Origin: Bolinopsis microptera | Lineage: Eukaryota > Ctenophora > Tentaculata > Lobata > Bolinopsidae | Assembly: GCF_026151205.1 (NCBI RefSeq) | Contig: NC_087072.1 | Coordinates: 25,695,799 to 25,759,798 of the forward strand | DNA: 64,000 bases | Reading direction: 5' to 3' | Part shown: positions 1 through 10,320 of the stretch, piece after piece | How the letters are laid out: each line of letters opens with the position of its first letter | Position numbering within the stretch: position 1 is the first letter of the stretch | The notes under the pieces: generated by a model | What the model was told of the DNA's origin: nothing | Seen by the model: only the letters and a program-made list of their open reading frames with translations | Databases searched by the model: none | Position numbers and translations under genes: made by a program

Positions 1-1
1 C

Positions 2-1554
2 ATGGATGACGATATCATATCTGCAATTGGGAATATTCCTCCTAACTCTGCTAGCGGACCTGATGGAATACCTGCTAACCTCTTAAAGAGCTGTGCAAAA
101 GAGATGTGCGAGCCGATACGGCTCATCAGGAGCGAATCCTTTGAGCGTGGTGAAGTACCTAAGTTCTACAAAGATACCTACATCACTCCTCTATACAAAA
201 AGGATGATCGGGCGAAAGCTGTCAACTACCGGCCGGTGGCGCTCACATCTCACGTTATTAAAGTGTACGAACGCATACTGCGTGGCAAGATGGTTAGCTT
301 CATAGAGAAGAACGGATTACTCTGTGATAATCAACATGGCTTTCGATCTGGGCGGAGCTGTCTCACCCAACTGCTCAGTCACGTTGATGACATTGTTCAA
401 GGATTGGTGAAAAACGCTGATACTGACGCCATATACCTTGACTTTGCGAAAGCATTTGATAAAGTGGATCACCGACTGCTTATTAAGAAGCTTAGAAGAA
501 TGGGAATTCACGAAAAGGTGGTGTCGTGGATCGAATCCTTCTTAAGTGACCGCACACAGTGTGTTGTGTTGGACGGGATGTCATCACTTGCTGCAGCAAT
601 CATAAGCGGAGTGCCACAGGGTACAGTTTTGGGCCCGCTGCTTTTCATTTTGTTCATTAATGACATGAAGCTGTGCATCACAGGATGTGTCATTAGATTC
701 TTTGCTGACGATACACGGATTTTGAGGCACATCTATACACTTGAAGATGCAAGTATACTGCAAAATGATCTCAACTCTGTCATCGACTGGGCAAGATGCA
801 ATAACATGTCATTGCATGAGGATAAATTTGAGATACTCGTGCACAAACACTGTCCCCGAAACAGCTTGCAAGACCTCCCGTTTGCCATCCTGACGCAAAC
901 TTATCAAGTTTCGCATGGTAACATAATGTACCCTACGGATGCAGTCAAAGACCTGGGGGTTTTGATCTCGGCGGACTTGTCTTGGAGCTCCCATGTTACT
1001 ATGATAGCAGATCGTGCCCGTAAAGTTGCCTCTTGGGTTCTGAGCGCTTTTAGATCGAGAAACAAGATCACTATGCTGACCCTCTACAAGTCATTAGTCA
1101 GAAGCCATCTCGAGTACTGTTGTCCCCTCTGGAATTCAACTAAGCAAGCTGATATCGCTGAGCTAGAGGGAGTACAACGTACATTTACGTCCAAAATACA
1201 TGGTGTGCAACATCTGAACTATTGGCAGATACTGAAGGCCTTAAAATTGATGTCACTTCAACGGAGGAGAGAACGTTACACTATCATTCATATGTGGAAG
1301 ATCCTACACAAGAAGTGTCCTAATGATGTCAACGTTCAGTTTACAGATACACTCCGTTATGGCCAGAAAGCAGTAGTCCCTAGCTTGTCAACGTCCAGTA
1401 GCCAAAGGAATCAATCGATCTTTGACAGCTCATTTGTAGTGATGGGGCCTCGATTGTGGAACATCATTCCCGCAAACCTGCACCTTATCGAGGACCCCCT
1501 ACGCTTCAAGTCATTGTTGACGGAGTTTGTTACATCTATTCCGGACGAACCTCC

Positions 1555-1585
<31 letters not shown>

Positions 1586-1588
1586 TAA
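2..1588 (+). CDS. CR1/L2-like LINE reverse transcriptase ORF, 5' cut by window edge and 3' interrupted
   Basis: This is the reverse transcriptase of a non-LTR retrotransposon, which copies element RNA at the target site. Visible RT blocks in order: SGPDGIPANLLK (about residue 18), NYRPVAL, QHGFRSGRSCLTQLL, the first catalytic Asp in YLDFAKAFDKVDH, SGVPQGTVLGPLLF, and the catalytic FADD box. These fit the CR1/L2 group of the Jockey superfamily. The N-terminal endonuclease lies outside the window. Element sequence ends at 1554; the Phe-rich tail encoded after that is the poly-T tract of another element inserted there. The true C-terminus resumes at 3382-3497 in the same frame. No stop or frameshift is seen before the insertion, so the copy was probably young when it was interrupted. 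Confidence 0.93.
1545..1554. repeat. Target-site duplication, left copy
   Basis: ACGAACCTCC flanks the poly-A end of the nested LINE; the second copy is at 3382-3391. Confidence 0.88.
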
Positions 1589-3381
1589 TTTTTATTTTTT
1601 TTAAAGAGAGGCTGGGCATAGAAAGCCCACTAGAGGATAGCATTAAGATGCTTTGCCTACCTCTGGGATGAGGGGGGGTTTATCGGAGACAACAGTGTGA
1701 ATTGTGGAGGACGGTGGTGGTAATGATCTGAATGGGAATACCGCGCTTTGGTACCAGATGAGTTAATAAATCAGTTAGGCAAGGCTGCATATAGGCATAT
1801 GTAATGTGTTAATGCGCTAAGTTACGCCAGTCTGATCCAGTTCTTCTGGTACTATTAAGCGTTTGGTGCGGTTTGTGAAGTTGACGATTGTGGTAATGTG
1901 GTGGTTGTCGAATATGTCGTTGACCGAGAGGTAGTAGTCCCGAAAGTATTGACCTCTTAGTTGGGCAATAGCTGGGCACTGTCCAAGAAAGTGTGAGACA
2001 GTTTCCTCTCCGTCACCGCACATAGGACAAGCACTGGTGCTTGATTTGCGGATGGTGTGGAGGTGTTTGTTTAAGCCACAGTGGCCCGTGATTAGGTGGA
2101 CTGCGGTTCTATAGTCTTGTCTATTGTTGATGAGTGATGTGTTTATATTATTGATTATTTTGGTGTGCTTTTGGCCAAGTGTTAGTTTGGTGTGTCTAGG
2201 ACCATCCGTTAACCAGATATCCTGATTCAGTCTGTGGACTTTGTTGTTGATTTGTCGTTTGATGTAAGATTGAGGGATTGGGCATTTCAAAACGTGTTCG
2301 CTGGTCGTGCCAAGCTTGGCCAGCTCATCCGCTTTTTCATTTCCCCACAACCCAATATGGGCTGCGATCCATCGGATCTCTAGAGTGTTGTTCGATCCGA
2401 GTGCGTTAAGGGTGTCATAACAGTCTCTAGTAGTTCTGCTCCTCGTTGAAAGCGAGGAAATAGCTTGTATGGAGGAGAGACTATCAGACCATATAATGAT
2501 GTGTGAATTGGTGTAGGATGAGAGATACTTGCAGGCTTCAATGATTGCAGTGAGCTCTGTCTGGTAGACAGTGCAATAATCAGGGAGCTTGAATGATCTC
2601 TCTTCCAGGGTGGTGTTGTTGTTGTCAGTCGTGATGATGTACCCAGCCCCACTTCCGGAGTCTGATAGAGACCCGTCTGTGTAGCAGGTGATCGTTTCAC
2701 TGGTAATGTTGTCGATGGTGTGTTGGAGTGCGGTTCTGTATTCAGTGTTGTTAGTTCCAGGAGTGGTGACGGTGAAGTGCCGTCCCAGCATCATGGTTGG
2801 TGCTGTGAGGTCTCTTGTGGCTCTAGGTGGTATGTTGAGATCCTCCATGAATTGTTTGTTGATTGTGGTGTGGTTTTTGATAGTTCCCTTCCTGTGGGCG
2901 ATAGTTTCAAGAGTGAGGCTGCCGTAGGCTTGAAGCCTTGCTGCCCCCTTCGCTGCTTCGCCCCTCAGGAATAGTATGGTGTCTGGGGTGTCAGTAAGGT
3001 GATTCAATGCGAGGAAGGGTGTACTTGGCATGGCACCAGACATCATTCTCAGTGCCAATGCCTGCACACGTTTGAGCTTCCTCGCATTGTAGTCCGTGTC
3101 AATTGCCCTGATCCATATACTACAGCAGTAGGACAGAATGGGTCGAATGACCGCTGTGAACATCCATTTACAAGTTTTAGGGCTCATACCCCATGTGGGG
3201 CCGACAGCTCTTCGACATTGCATGAGGGATGCCGTGGCTTTTTTGGTGATGTTGATGATATGTTCGTTGTAATTGAGTTTGCTGTCTAATGTCACTCCTA
3301 GGAATTTAGCCGACTTCGAGAGACCTATAATGTTGTTGCCAACTTTTATTGGTCTCAAAGTCCACTTAGTATTCCAGGTAA
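1555..3381 (-). mobile_element. 5'-truncated RNase H-bearing LINE nested inside the first LINE
   Basis: On the minus strand the element runs from 3381 to its poly-A tail, which appears as poly-T at 1555-1602 on the plus strand. The same 10 bp, ACGAACCTCC, lie immediately outside both ends (1545-1554 and 3382-3391). This is a target-site duplication with the poly-A at the correct end. The ORF is still open at the 5' junction, so the copy was truncated during reverse transcription. A 3' UTR of about 210 bp separates the stop at 1817 from the tail. Confidence 0.92.
1817..3381 (-). CDS. RT C-terminal region plus RNase H domain and CCHC-like motif of an I-like LINE
   Basis: The ORF begins inside the RT domain, after the catalytic Asp box; KFLGVTLDSKLNYNEH is the conserved RT thumb-side motif. 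An RNase H type I domain follows with its acidic residues visible: CYTDGSLSDSGSGAG, QTELTAIIEA, WSDSLSSIQA and GNEKADELA. A C-terminal CPMCGDGEETVSHFL segment (CxxC...H...C) matches the cysteine-rich tail of such elements. RNase H together with this arrangement places it near the I/Jockey group. The ORF is intact to its stop at 1817, but the protein lacks the endonuclease and catalytic RT core. No ATG occurs near its 5' end because the copy is truncated. Confidence 0.9.
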
Positions 3382-3391
3382 ACGAACCTCC
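3382..3391. repeat. Target-site duplication, right copy
   Basis: ACGAACCTCC abuts the truncated 5' end of the nested LINE and is identical to 1545-1554. Confidence 0.88.
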
Positions 3392-3497
3392 TGTTACTGG
3401 ATATTGTTGCCAGAACGGGAATTCGTTATTGAACTGGAGCGCAGAAAAGACAGCGACTTCGCTGCACGGGTGGTCAGCCGTTCTGATGACCCGATAG
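3382..3497 (+). CDS. C-terminal end of the interrupted LINE ORF
   Basis: After the inserted element, the outer LINE resumes with a second copy of the target-site duplication. It reads on in the original frame for about 35 codons to TAG at 3495-3497, including the segment YCCQNGNSLLNW. Removing 1555-3391 would restore one continuous reading frame, so this is the displaced C-terminus and not a separate gene. The few tens of bases after the stop, with short AAGTA-type repeats, are the likely 3' tail. Confidence 0.8.
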
Positions 3498-3586
3498 AGG
3501 ATCTATGAAGCAACCCCAAGTAACCCAAGTAAGTAGTAGTGATCTATCCCATCATTAATTCATTATCATTCGTTTCCTACTACACT

Positions 3587-3826
3587 ATGTCTGATCTTTC
3601 GTTTACTTTAATCAGAGGAAGAACGGCCAAGAGTAAGAACGCACTGCACCTAGGATTCCGGTACTCTCCAGATGGAAAATTAAGAAAAGATGGGTCACAG
3701 TTTTGGAGATGTGTGAAGAGAGCCGGATCCTGTAAGGGGTGAATCTGGACCAAGGGTTTGAGCCTCACGGAGACACCTGAAATTCCACACAACCACGAAG
3801 CTGACTTTATAGACGCAGAAAATTAG
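3587..3826 (+). pseudogene. FLYWCH-type zinc finger fragment broken by an in-frame TGA
   Basis: The reading frame from ATG at 3587 gives RGRTAKSKNALHLGFRYSP, then WRCVKRAGSC, a stop TGA at 3740-3742, and continues open in the same frame to PEIPHNHEADF and TAG at 3824-3826. The spacing of aromatic residues, WxC...C and HxH matches the FLYWCH zinc finger, which is common in Mutator-like transposons and in their domesticated descendants. The TGA stands where the family often has Arg and could be a CGA to TGA change (inference). The copy is short, isolated and broken, so a transposon remnant is most likely. Confidence 0.6.
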
Positions 3827-3842
3827 AAAAAAAACAATATTT

Positions 3843-3935
3843 CACGCCCTAGAGTCCTGTTTTTTTCACGCCCAAGATTTTTCACGCCCTAGAGTCTTGT
3901 TTTGTAGGGCGCCGCCCTAGAGTCCCTAGGACCCC
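3843..3935. repeat. Short direct repeats of a TTCACGCCC...AGAGTC motif
   Basis: The motif TTCACGCCCTAGAGTC occurs twice and a diverged form once, followed by the palindrome-like TAGGGCGCCGCCCTA. No coding potential was seen. Confidence 0.5.
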
Positions 3936-3937
3936 AT

Positions 3938-4113
3938 TCAAATATACACTGCATGTCATCAGGTACATGATCAGTAACACTCAAATATACACTGCATGTC
4001 ATCAGGTACATGATCAGTAACACTCAAATATACACTGCATGTCATCAGGTACATGGTCAGTAACACTCAAATATACACTGCATGTCATCAGGTACATGGT
4101 CAGTAACACTCAA
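3938..4113. repeat. 43-bp tandem repeat, four copies
   Basis: Four near-identical 43-bp units start at 3938, 3981, 4024 and 4067. Each contains TATACACTGCATGTCATC and AGTAACAC. One base (GATCAG or GGTCAG) separates early from late copies. Confidence 0.95.
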
Positions 4114-4119
4114 ATGTGC

Positions 4120-4260
4120 ATCCTTTGGTGTCACGATGTCAATCCTTCGCAACTTGGCGTGGCCCAATGGCCCAGTAGTGCATCGCGCTACAAATAAATG
4201 TGTAGTTTGTACGGGTTCAATCATAGCTTAGAGTGGGTACAGAATTTGTTATTTGTTTCC
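4120..4260 (+). repeat. Dispersed repeat with tRNA-like promoter boxes, related copy near 33.2 kb
   Basis: CACGATGTCAATCCTTCGCA, then a GGCCCAGTAGTGC segment resembling a pol III A box, and GGGTTCAATC resembling a B box about 50 nt later. A second copy with the same start and GCGCGGCCCAGTGGTGCA lies near 33208-33325. This suggests a decayed tRNA-derived SINE. The box spacing is approximate and no tail was identified. Confidence 0.4.
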
Positions 4261-4526
4261 CTCTTATTTTTATGAATATTGTACCAAATGTTGGCCCATG
4301 AATGTGGTTTCGATGAGATCTAAAAACTGAACTTTATAAGAACGTGATTACTTAAAATGTTAAAATAGTGACCCCCCCCCCCCCCCCCCCCCCGCTCACC
4401 CACTTCATTTTGCAATTTAACAAATAAACCCGTTTACAAAACTTTTCCCAAAAGCTCCAACTATCACAAACTGCTCAAATGACAAATATCTCAATGGTCC
4501 TACTTACTAACTTTAATTAGACAGAG
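4261..4526. other. Unannotated AT-rich stretch with a poly-C tract
   Basis: No gene seen. A run of about 22 C occurs at 4373-4393. Confidence 0.5.
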
Positions 4527-5267
4527 ACTACCTTATCGGACGTAATTTTACCGGACATTAAAATAAACCCTCGAACCGGGTAATGATTAATCACTCTACA
4601 CTCGTAATGTGGTGACTGTCACGTGACTTTTTCAACCCGTTCTCTAGCTGGCCCTGAACGACTATCCGAAACACTAACCCTCAAATCTGATCCCATCCCT
4701 AACCCTAACTCAGTCCCCGACAAAAGAATATGCTGAAACCCTAATCCTAAGGAGAAATTAGACCAACTTCCTTATACGGTCATATCACGTGATCGAGACA
4801 GTTTTTCGCCAATATTTCGCCAGGGGAGCATTTTAACCCTATGTCATGATGGGTGATTCGGAATCAGTGTCCGAAAATGCATCGATTCAAGCTAGTTTCA
4901 ACTGTTTTATTGGGGCCCATTTAGAAAAATATGAAAGATCGAGTGTAAAGTGATTTAGCACGCTCGTACGCAAAACCAATAAAAATCTGAAATCGTTTTT
5001 TATTTTTGGACGTTTTTTTCAATTCCAGCAGATAATTTTTCAATCGATTTTTGATATAGTAAGCAAGTAAGGAAGTCGTTAAAAATGTTGATATGATTTA
5101 GTCCGATGATAGATATTGACAATAAATTCGTAGTGGATTACTTTTGGGACAACATTTTGACGGACTTTGACTGTAAACGGACAGACGTTATTTGAACGGA
5201 CATTAAAATGATCGCTAGGGCCTCCAGCATGCAATTAATGTCCGTTCAAATAAAGTCCGATAAGGTT
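4527..5267. mobile_element. MITE-like element with inverted termini starting ACCTTATCGGAC
   Basis: The left end (from about 4530) reads ACCTTATCGGAC then CCGGACATTAAAAT. The reverse complement of the right end (up to 5267) reads ACCTTATCGGAC then AACGGACATTAA. A 19-bp perfect inverted repeat (TTATTTGAACGGACATTAA at 5188-5206 against 5235-5253) forms a hairpin inside the right end. No transposase ORF is present. A related terminus lies at 37421-37452. The target-site duplication is unclear. Confidence 0.6.
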
Positions 5268-5325
5268 GTAGTAGTAAGATATGACAGTATGAATCCTAAT
5301 CTTAAACCCTGATTTTCCTTCTCAG

Positions 5326-5449
5326 GTTTCGAAATGAGCCACTATTTGTCAAGATTGGACGCTTCAAGCTAAACGAGGACCAGCTCGTCACCAACATATT
5401 TCAGGGATTTGATAGCTGTCATTTGAACATTTTCCCTCCTTTTAAAAAG
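5326..5449 (+). CDS. Exon A of the unidentified membrane protein
   Basis: One frame is open through the exon (41 codons); it enters in phase 2 and leaves in phase 0 at AAAAAG|GTTATT. It contains NIFQGFDSCHLNIFPPF. Confidence 0.45.
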
Positions 5450-8400
5450 GTTATTACATTCAATTTGATAAATATCATTTGAATTAATTTCTCCCTTTGA
5501 AATGGTAAATTTTATTCTAATAACTGACAGCTGTTAAATAATACTGATTATTAAGATCAGACAATCGAGAATGATTTAAATTTCCCTTATCTTCACAAAT
5601 GTACTGTTTTGAATCATTGTTACTCATTTAATGATTTAAAGAAATATCTTAGTTAATAATGGTCAACATGTTAATTAGAATAAAGTTTATATATACAAGT
5701 ATAAAGTATATTTATAATACAGTATACTGGCAAACACGCTCTTAAACAACCCTCCCAGGACAAGGGGTCTGGACGATGTTTTGTAGACGTCTCCCTGTCC
5801 CAAGAGGGTGCCTCACAAGTCTCTCAAATCACAAGCCTTGTTAGTTCCGAGCTGGCGTCTCCCTTTGTAGAAACAAAAAGACTCTGTCTTTTTCACGAGG
5901 TTGGAACAATTTCGCTTTTATTACTATTTGACTGCTTCCTCTAGCCGGTAGGTGGGGAACCAGTGTCGTAATATTTGGGAACCTTCTATCTTTCGTCCTT
6001 TACTTTAGGGAACCTTCTGTCTTTCCACCTTTACTTTAGGGAACCTTATGTCTTTCTACCTTTACTTTAGGGAACCTTGTGTCTTTCTACTTTTACTTTA
6101 GGGAACCTTCTGTCTTTCTACCTTTACCTTAGGGAACCTTCTGTCTTTCCACCTTTACTTTAGGGAACCTTCTGTCTTTCCACCTTTACTTTAGGGAACC
6201 TTCTGTCTTTCGTCCTTTACTTTAGGGAACTTTCTGTCTTTCCACCTTTACTTTAGGGAACCTTATGTCTTTCTACCTTTACTTTAGGGAACCTTCTGTC
6301 TTTCCACCTTTACTTTAGGGAACGTTATGTCTTTCTACCTTTACTTTAGGGAACCTTCTGTCTTTCCACCTTTACTTTAGGGAACCTTATGTCTTTTACC
6401 TTTACTTTAGGGAACCTTCTGTCTTTCTACCTTTACCTTAGGGAACCTTCTGTCTTTCCGCCTTTACTTTATGGAACCTTCTGTCTTTCCACCTTTACTT
6501 TAGGGAACCTTCTGTCTTTCCACCTTTACTTTAGGGAACCTTCTGTCTCTCCACCTTTACTTTAGGGAACCTTCTGTCTTTCCACCTTTACTTTAGGGAA
6601 CCTTATGTCTTTCTACCTTTACTTTAGGGAACCTTCTGTCTTTCTACCTTTACCTTAGGGAACCTTTTGTCTTTCCACCTTTACTTTAGGGAACCTTCTG
6701 TCTTTCTACCTTTACCTTAGGGAACCTTCTGTCTTTCCACCTTTACTTTAGGGAACGTTATGTCTTTCTACCTTTACTTTAGGGAACCTTCTGTCTTTCC
6801 ACCTTTACTTTAGGGAACCTTCTGTCTTTCCACCTTTACTTTAGGGAACCTTCTGTCTTTCCACCTTTACTTTAGGGAACCTTCTGTCTTCCCACCTTTA
6901 CTTTAGGGAACCTTATGTCTTTCTACCTTTACTTTAGGGAACCTTCTGTCTTTCTACCTTTACTTTAGGGAACCTTCTGTCTTTCTACCTTTACTTTAAG
7001 GAACCTTCTGTGTTTCCACCTTTACTTTTGGGAACCGTCTGTCTTTCCACCTTTACTTTAGGGAACCTTATGTCTTTTACCTTTACTTTAGGGAACCTTC
7101 TGTCTTTCTACCTTTACCTTAGGGAACCTTCTGTCTTTCCACCTTTACTTTATGGAACCTTCTGTCTTTCCACCTTTACTTTAGGGAACCTTCTGTCTTT
7201 CCACCTTTACTTTAGGGAACCTTCTGTCTCTCCACCTTTACTTTAGGGAACCTTCTGTCTTTCCACCTTTACTTTAGGGAACCTTATGTCTTTCTACCTT
7301 TACTTTAGGGAACCTTCTGTCTTTCTACCTTTACCTTAGGGAACCTTCTGTCTTTCCACCTTTACTTTAGGGAACCTTCTGTCTTTCTACCTTTACCTTA
7401 GGGAACCTTCTGTCTTTCCACCTTTACTTTAGGGAACGTTATGTCTTTCTACCTTTACTTTAGGGAACCTTCTGTCTTTCCACCTTTACTTTAGGGAACC
7501 TTCTGTCTTTCCACCTTTACTTTAGGGAACCTTCTGTCTCTCCACCTTTACTTTAGGGAACCTTCTGTCTTCCCACCTTTACTTTAGGGAACCTTATGTC
7601 TTTCTACCTTTACTTTAGGGAACCTTCTGTCTTTCTACCTTTACTTTAGGGAACCTTCTGTCTTTCTACCTTTACTTTAAGGAACCTTCTGTGTTTCCAC
7701 CTTTACTTTTGGGAACCGTCTGTCTTTCCACCTTTACTTTAGGGAGGCTTATATTCTTTCCACTTTTACTTTAGGGAACTTTTTGTCTTTCCACCTTTAC
7801 TTTAGGGAGGCTTTTATTCATTCCAACTTTACTTTAGGGAGGCTTATATTCTTTCCACTTTTACTTTAGGGAACCTTCTGTCTTTCCACCCTTACTTAAG
7901 GGAACCTTCTGTCTTTCTACATTTACTTTAGGGAATCTTCTGTCTTTCTACCTTTACTTTAGGGAACCTTCTGTCTTTCTACCTTTACTTTAAGGAACCT
8001 TCTGTGTTTCCACCTTTACTTTTGGGAACCGTCTGTCTTTCCAGCTTTACTTTAGGGAGGCTTATATTCTTTCCACTTTTACTTTAGGGAACTTTTTGTC
8101 TTTCCACCTTTACTTTAGGGAGGCTTTTATTCATTCCACCTTTACTTTAGGGAGGCTTATATTCTTTCCACTTTTACTTTAGGGAACCTTCTGTCTTTCC
8201 ACCTTTACTTAAGGGAACCTTCTGTCTTTCTACCTTTACTTTAGGGAATCTTCTGTCTTTCTACCTTTACTTTAGGGAACCTTCTGTCTTTCTACCTTTA
8301 CTTTAAGGAACCTTCTGTGTTTCCACCTTTACCTTAGGGAACCTTCTGTCTTTCCACCTTTACTTTAGGGAACGTTATGTCTTTCTACCTTTACTTTAGG

Positions 8401-9851
8401 GAACCTTCTGTCTTTCCACCTTTACTTTAGGGAACCTTCTGTCTTTCCACCTTTACTTTAGGGAACCTTCTGTCTCTCCACCTTTACTTTAGGGAACCTT
8501 CTGTCTTCCCACCTTTACTTTAGGGAACCTTATGTCTTTCTACCTTTACTTTAGGGAACCTTCTGTCTTTCTACCTTTACTTTAGGGAACCTTCTGTCTT
8601 TCTACCTTTACTTTAAGGAACCTTCTGTGTTTCCACCTTTACTTTTGGGAACCGTCTGTCTTTCCACCTTTACTTTAGGGAGGCTTATATTCTTTCCACT
8701 TTTACTTTAGGGAACTTTTTGTCTTTCCACCTTTACTTTAGGGAGGCTTTTATTCATTCCAACTTTACTTTAGGGAGGCTTATATTCTTTCCACTTTTAC
8801 TTTAGGGAACCTTCTGTCTTTCCACCTTTACTTAAGGGAACCTTCTGTCTTTCTACATTTACTTTAGGGAATCTTCTGTCTTTCTACCTTTACTTTAGGG
8901 AACCTTCTGTCTTTCCACCTTTACTTTAAGGAACCTTCTGTGTTTCCACCTTTACTTTTGGGAACCGTCTGTCTTTCCAGCTTTACTTTAGGGAGGCTTA
9001 TATTCTTTCCACTTTTACTTTAGGGAACTTTTTGTCATTCCACCTTTACTTTAGGGAGGCTTTTATTCATTCCACCTTTACTTTAGGGAGGCTTATATTC
9101 TTTCCACTTTTACTTTAGGGAACCTTCTGTCTTTCCACCTTTACTTAAGGGAACCTTCTGTCTTTCTACCTTTACTTTAGGGAATCTTCTGTCTTTCTAC
9201 CTTTACTTTAGGGAACCTTCTGTCTTTCTACCTTTACTTTAAGGAACCTTCTGTGTTTCCACCTTTACTTTTGGGAACCGTCTGTCTTTCCACCTTTACT
9301 TTAGGAAGGCTTCTATTCATTCCACTTCTTACAAACCTCCCTTCATAAGGTGCTGCCTCTTACAAACCGGCTAAACAAGAAGTTTGACAGTTTTCCTCTT
9401 CAACTGGCTAGGATCGAGATCTATAAGTCACGTAAGTTATTTCTGATATTTTCCTTCTTACCTTTTCAAATTCTTCGAATTCTTCAAAACCGAACACAAC
9501 TAATATTGTTACTAATATTGTTACTAATATTGTTACTAATATTGTTACTAATATTGTTACTAATATTGTTACTAATATTGTTACTAATATTACAGTTGTG
9601 TATTACCAGGAGGAATGGTTGGTGGGATGGGAGCAGCAGCTGAAGTGATAATCCCGTGTAGGAAGGATGACACGAGCGAGGCGAGGATGGTGCGACAATC
9701 CAAGTGTAAGGAACAAACTAAACACACTACCACCATATTCAAATACTGCTGCTGCACTTTCCTCATGCTCATAGGAGCCCTCATACTCATTCCTATTATT
9801 GCTACGGAGATACTTAACAGACAGAAAGCAACTGTTGTGAACGGTAGCTAA
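5326..9851 (+). CDS. C-terminal exons of an unidentified single-span membrane protein
   Basis: Three exons with matching phases are proposed: 5326-5449, 9350-9431 and 9610-9851. The first follows a TTCCTTCTCAG acceptor and reads LFVKIGRFKLNEDQLV and FQGFDSCHLNIFPPF. The second adds PLTNRLNKKFDSF and ARIEIYKS, ending at a strong GTAAGT donor. The third reads GMVGGMGAAAEVIIPC, a basic stretch, then the hydrophobic span FLMLIGALILIPIIA and a short basic tail before TAG. A C-terminal membrane anchor is therefore likely. Upstream exons are not identified and may lie to the left. I do not recognise the family. The donor after exon 1 (GTTATT) and the choice of CAG at 9609 as acceptor are the weaker calls; both rest on frame continuity. 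Confidence 0.5.
5450..5960. other. Intron sequence, AT-rich, no feature seen
   Basis: Between exon A and the 31-bp array. Low-complexity AT and some unique sequence with a CTCCCAGGACAAGG segment; no ORF or recognisable repeat family. Confidence 0.5.
5965..9325. repeat. 31-bp minisatellite, about 108 copies, with higher-order structure
   Basis: The consensus unit contains GGGAACCTTCTGTCTTTC and CACCTTTACTTTA (31 bp). Blocks recur at about 680 bp (22 units): the TTATGTCTTTTACC variant is near 6390 and again near 7070. A second subtype with AGGCTTATATTC and GGCTTTTATTCATTCC fills 7740-9300 and recurs at about 620-bp spacing. Read on the sense strand of the host gene, each unit is pyrimidine-rich and ends in TTTACTTTAG, like a weak 3' splice site. 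The array ends about 25 nt before the exon at 9350. Confidence 0.97.
9350..9431 (+). CDS. Exon B of the unidentified membrane protein
   Basis: The acceptor CTTCATAAG follows the big 31-bp array by about 20 nt; the donor is CAC|GTAAGT. Only one frame is open (27 codons plus 1 nt), reading PLTNRLNKKFDSFPLQLARI. Confidence 0.55.
9499..9592. repeat. 12-bp tandem repeat ACTAATATTGTT, eight copies
   Basis: Perfect or near-perfect ACTAATATTGTT units lie in the last intron of the membrane-protein gene and end about 17 nt before the acceptor at 9609. TACTAAT resembles a branch-point motif. Confidence 0.95.
9610..9851 (+). CDS. Terminal exon C with transmembrane anchor
   Basis: Acceptor ATTACCAG at 9602-9609; phase 1 entry gives R-G-M at the join. 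It encodes 79 residues with one predicted membrane helix (roughly residues 45-65 of the exon) flanked by Lys/Arg, then the stop at 9849-9851. The alternative acceptor at 9595 gives a different, short frame. Confidence 0.55.
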
Positions 9852-10320
9852 TTAGTTACCATGGTTACTAAATGGTTACTAATTAGGTTATTAACGTCAT
9901 TCATTATTCAGTGATTATTCGCAACGAAAATTGTTTATTATAATGCGAACATAGTTTTCATCGGTCTCATATTTATTGGGAGTTTTGATTTTCTAGACAA
10001 TACATCCCAAAAAACGATTCAGATGCTTTTCTGTATTCCTGATAGTGAAACACTGAACTGAATTATTTTGTTTTTCTGTAACGTTTCTAAAACATAACGA
10101 TAAGTTTACATTAAATACAAATCCCTAGTGAAGATAGTAATAGCAAATACCCCTAGTGAAGATAGTATCAACTCCTCCCTGCTACTAGAGTAGAATACTA
10201 CTAGATTTAAGGTGTCTGTTAGGTGTTAAGTAGTGATGTTATAAATAAGTTTATAAAAATAAATGTTGAAAATTAGTAATTTTCAATAGCAGCTGGTGGA
10301 AATAACTAACTTACAACATA
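9852..10320. other. 3' flank of the membrane-protein gene, AT-rich
   Basis: Probable 3' UTR and intergenic sequence. A short direct repeat of CCCTAGTGAAGATAGTA occurs at about 10121-10170. AATAAA occurs at about 10258-10263. No ORF seen. Confidence 0.4.

Noticed and set aside
1555-1588. Poly-Phe C-terminus of the first LINE ORF
   Set aside because: It is the poly-A tail of the nested LINE read in reverse; the real C-terminus is at 3382-3497.
9596-9650. Alternative last-exon frame ending EEWLVGWEQQLK
   Set aside because: Uses the acceptor at 9595 and stops after 17 codons; the acceptor at 9609 gives a longer frame with a membrane helix and equal phase fit, so it was preferred, though not proven.
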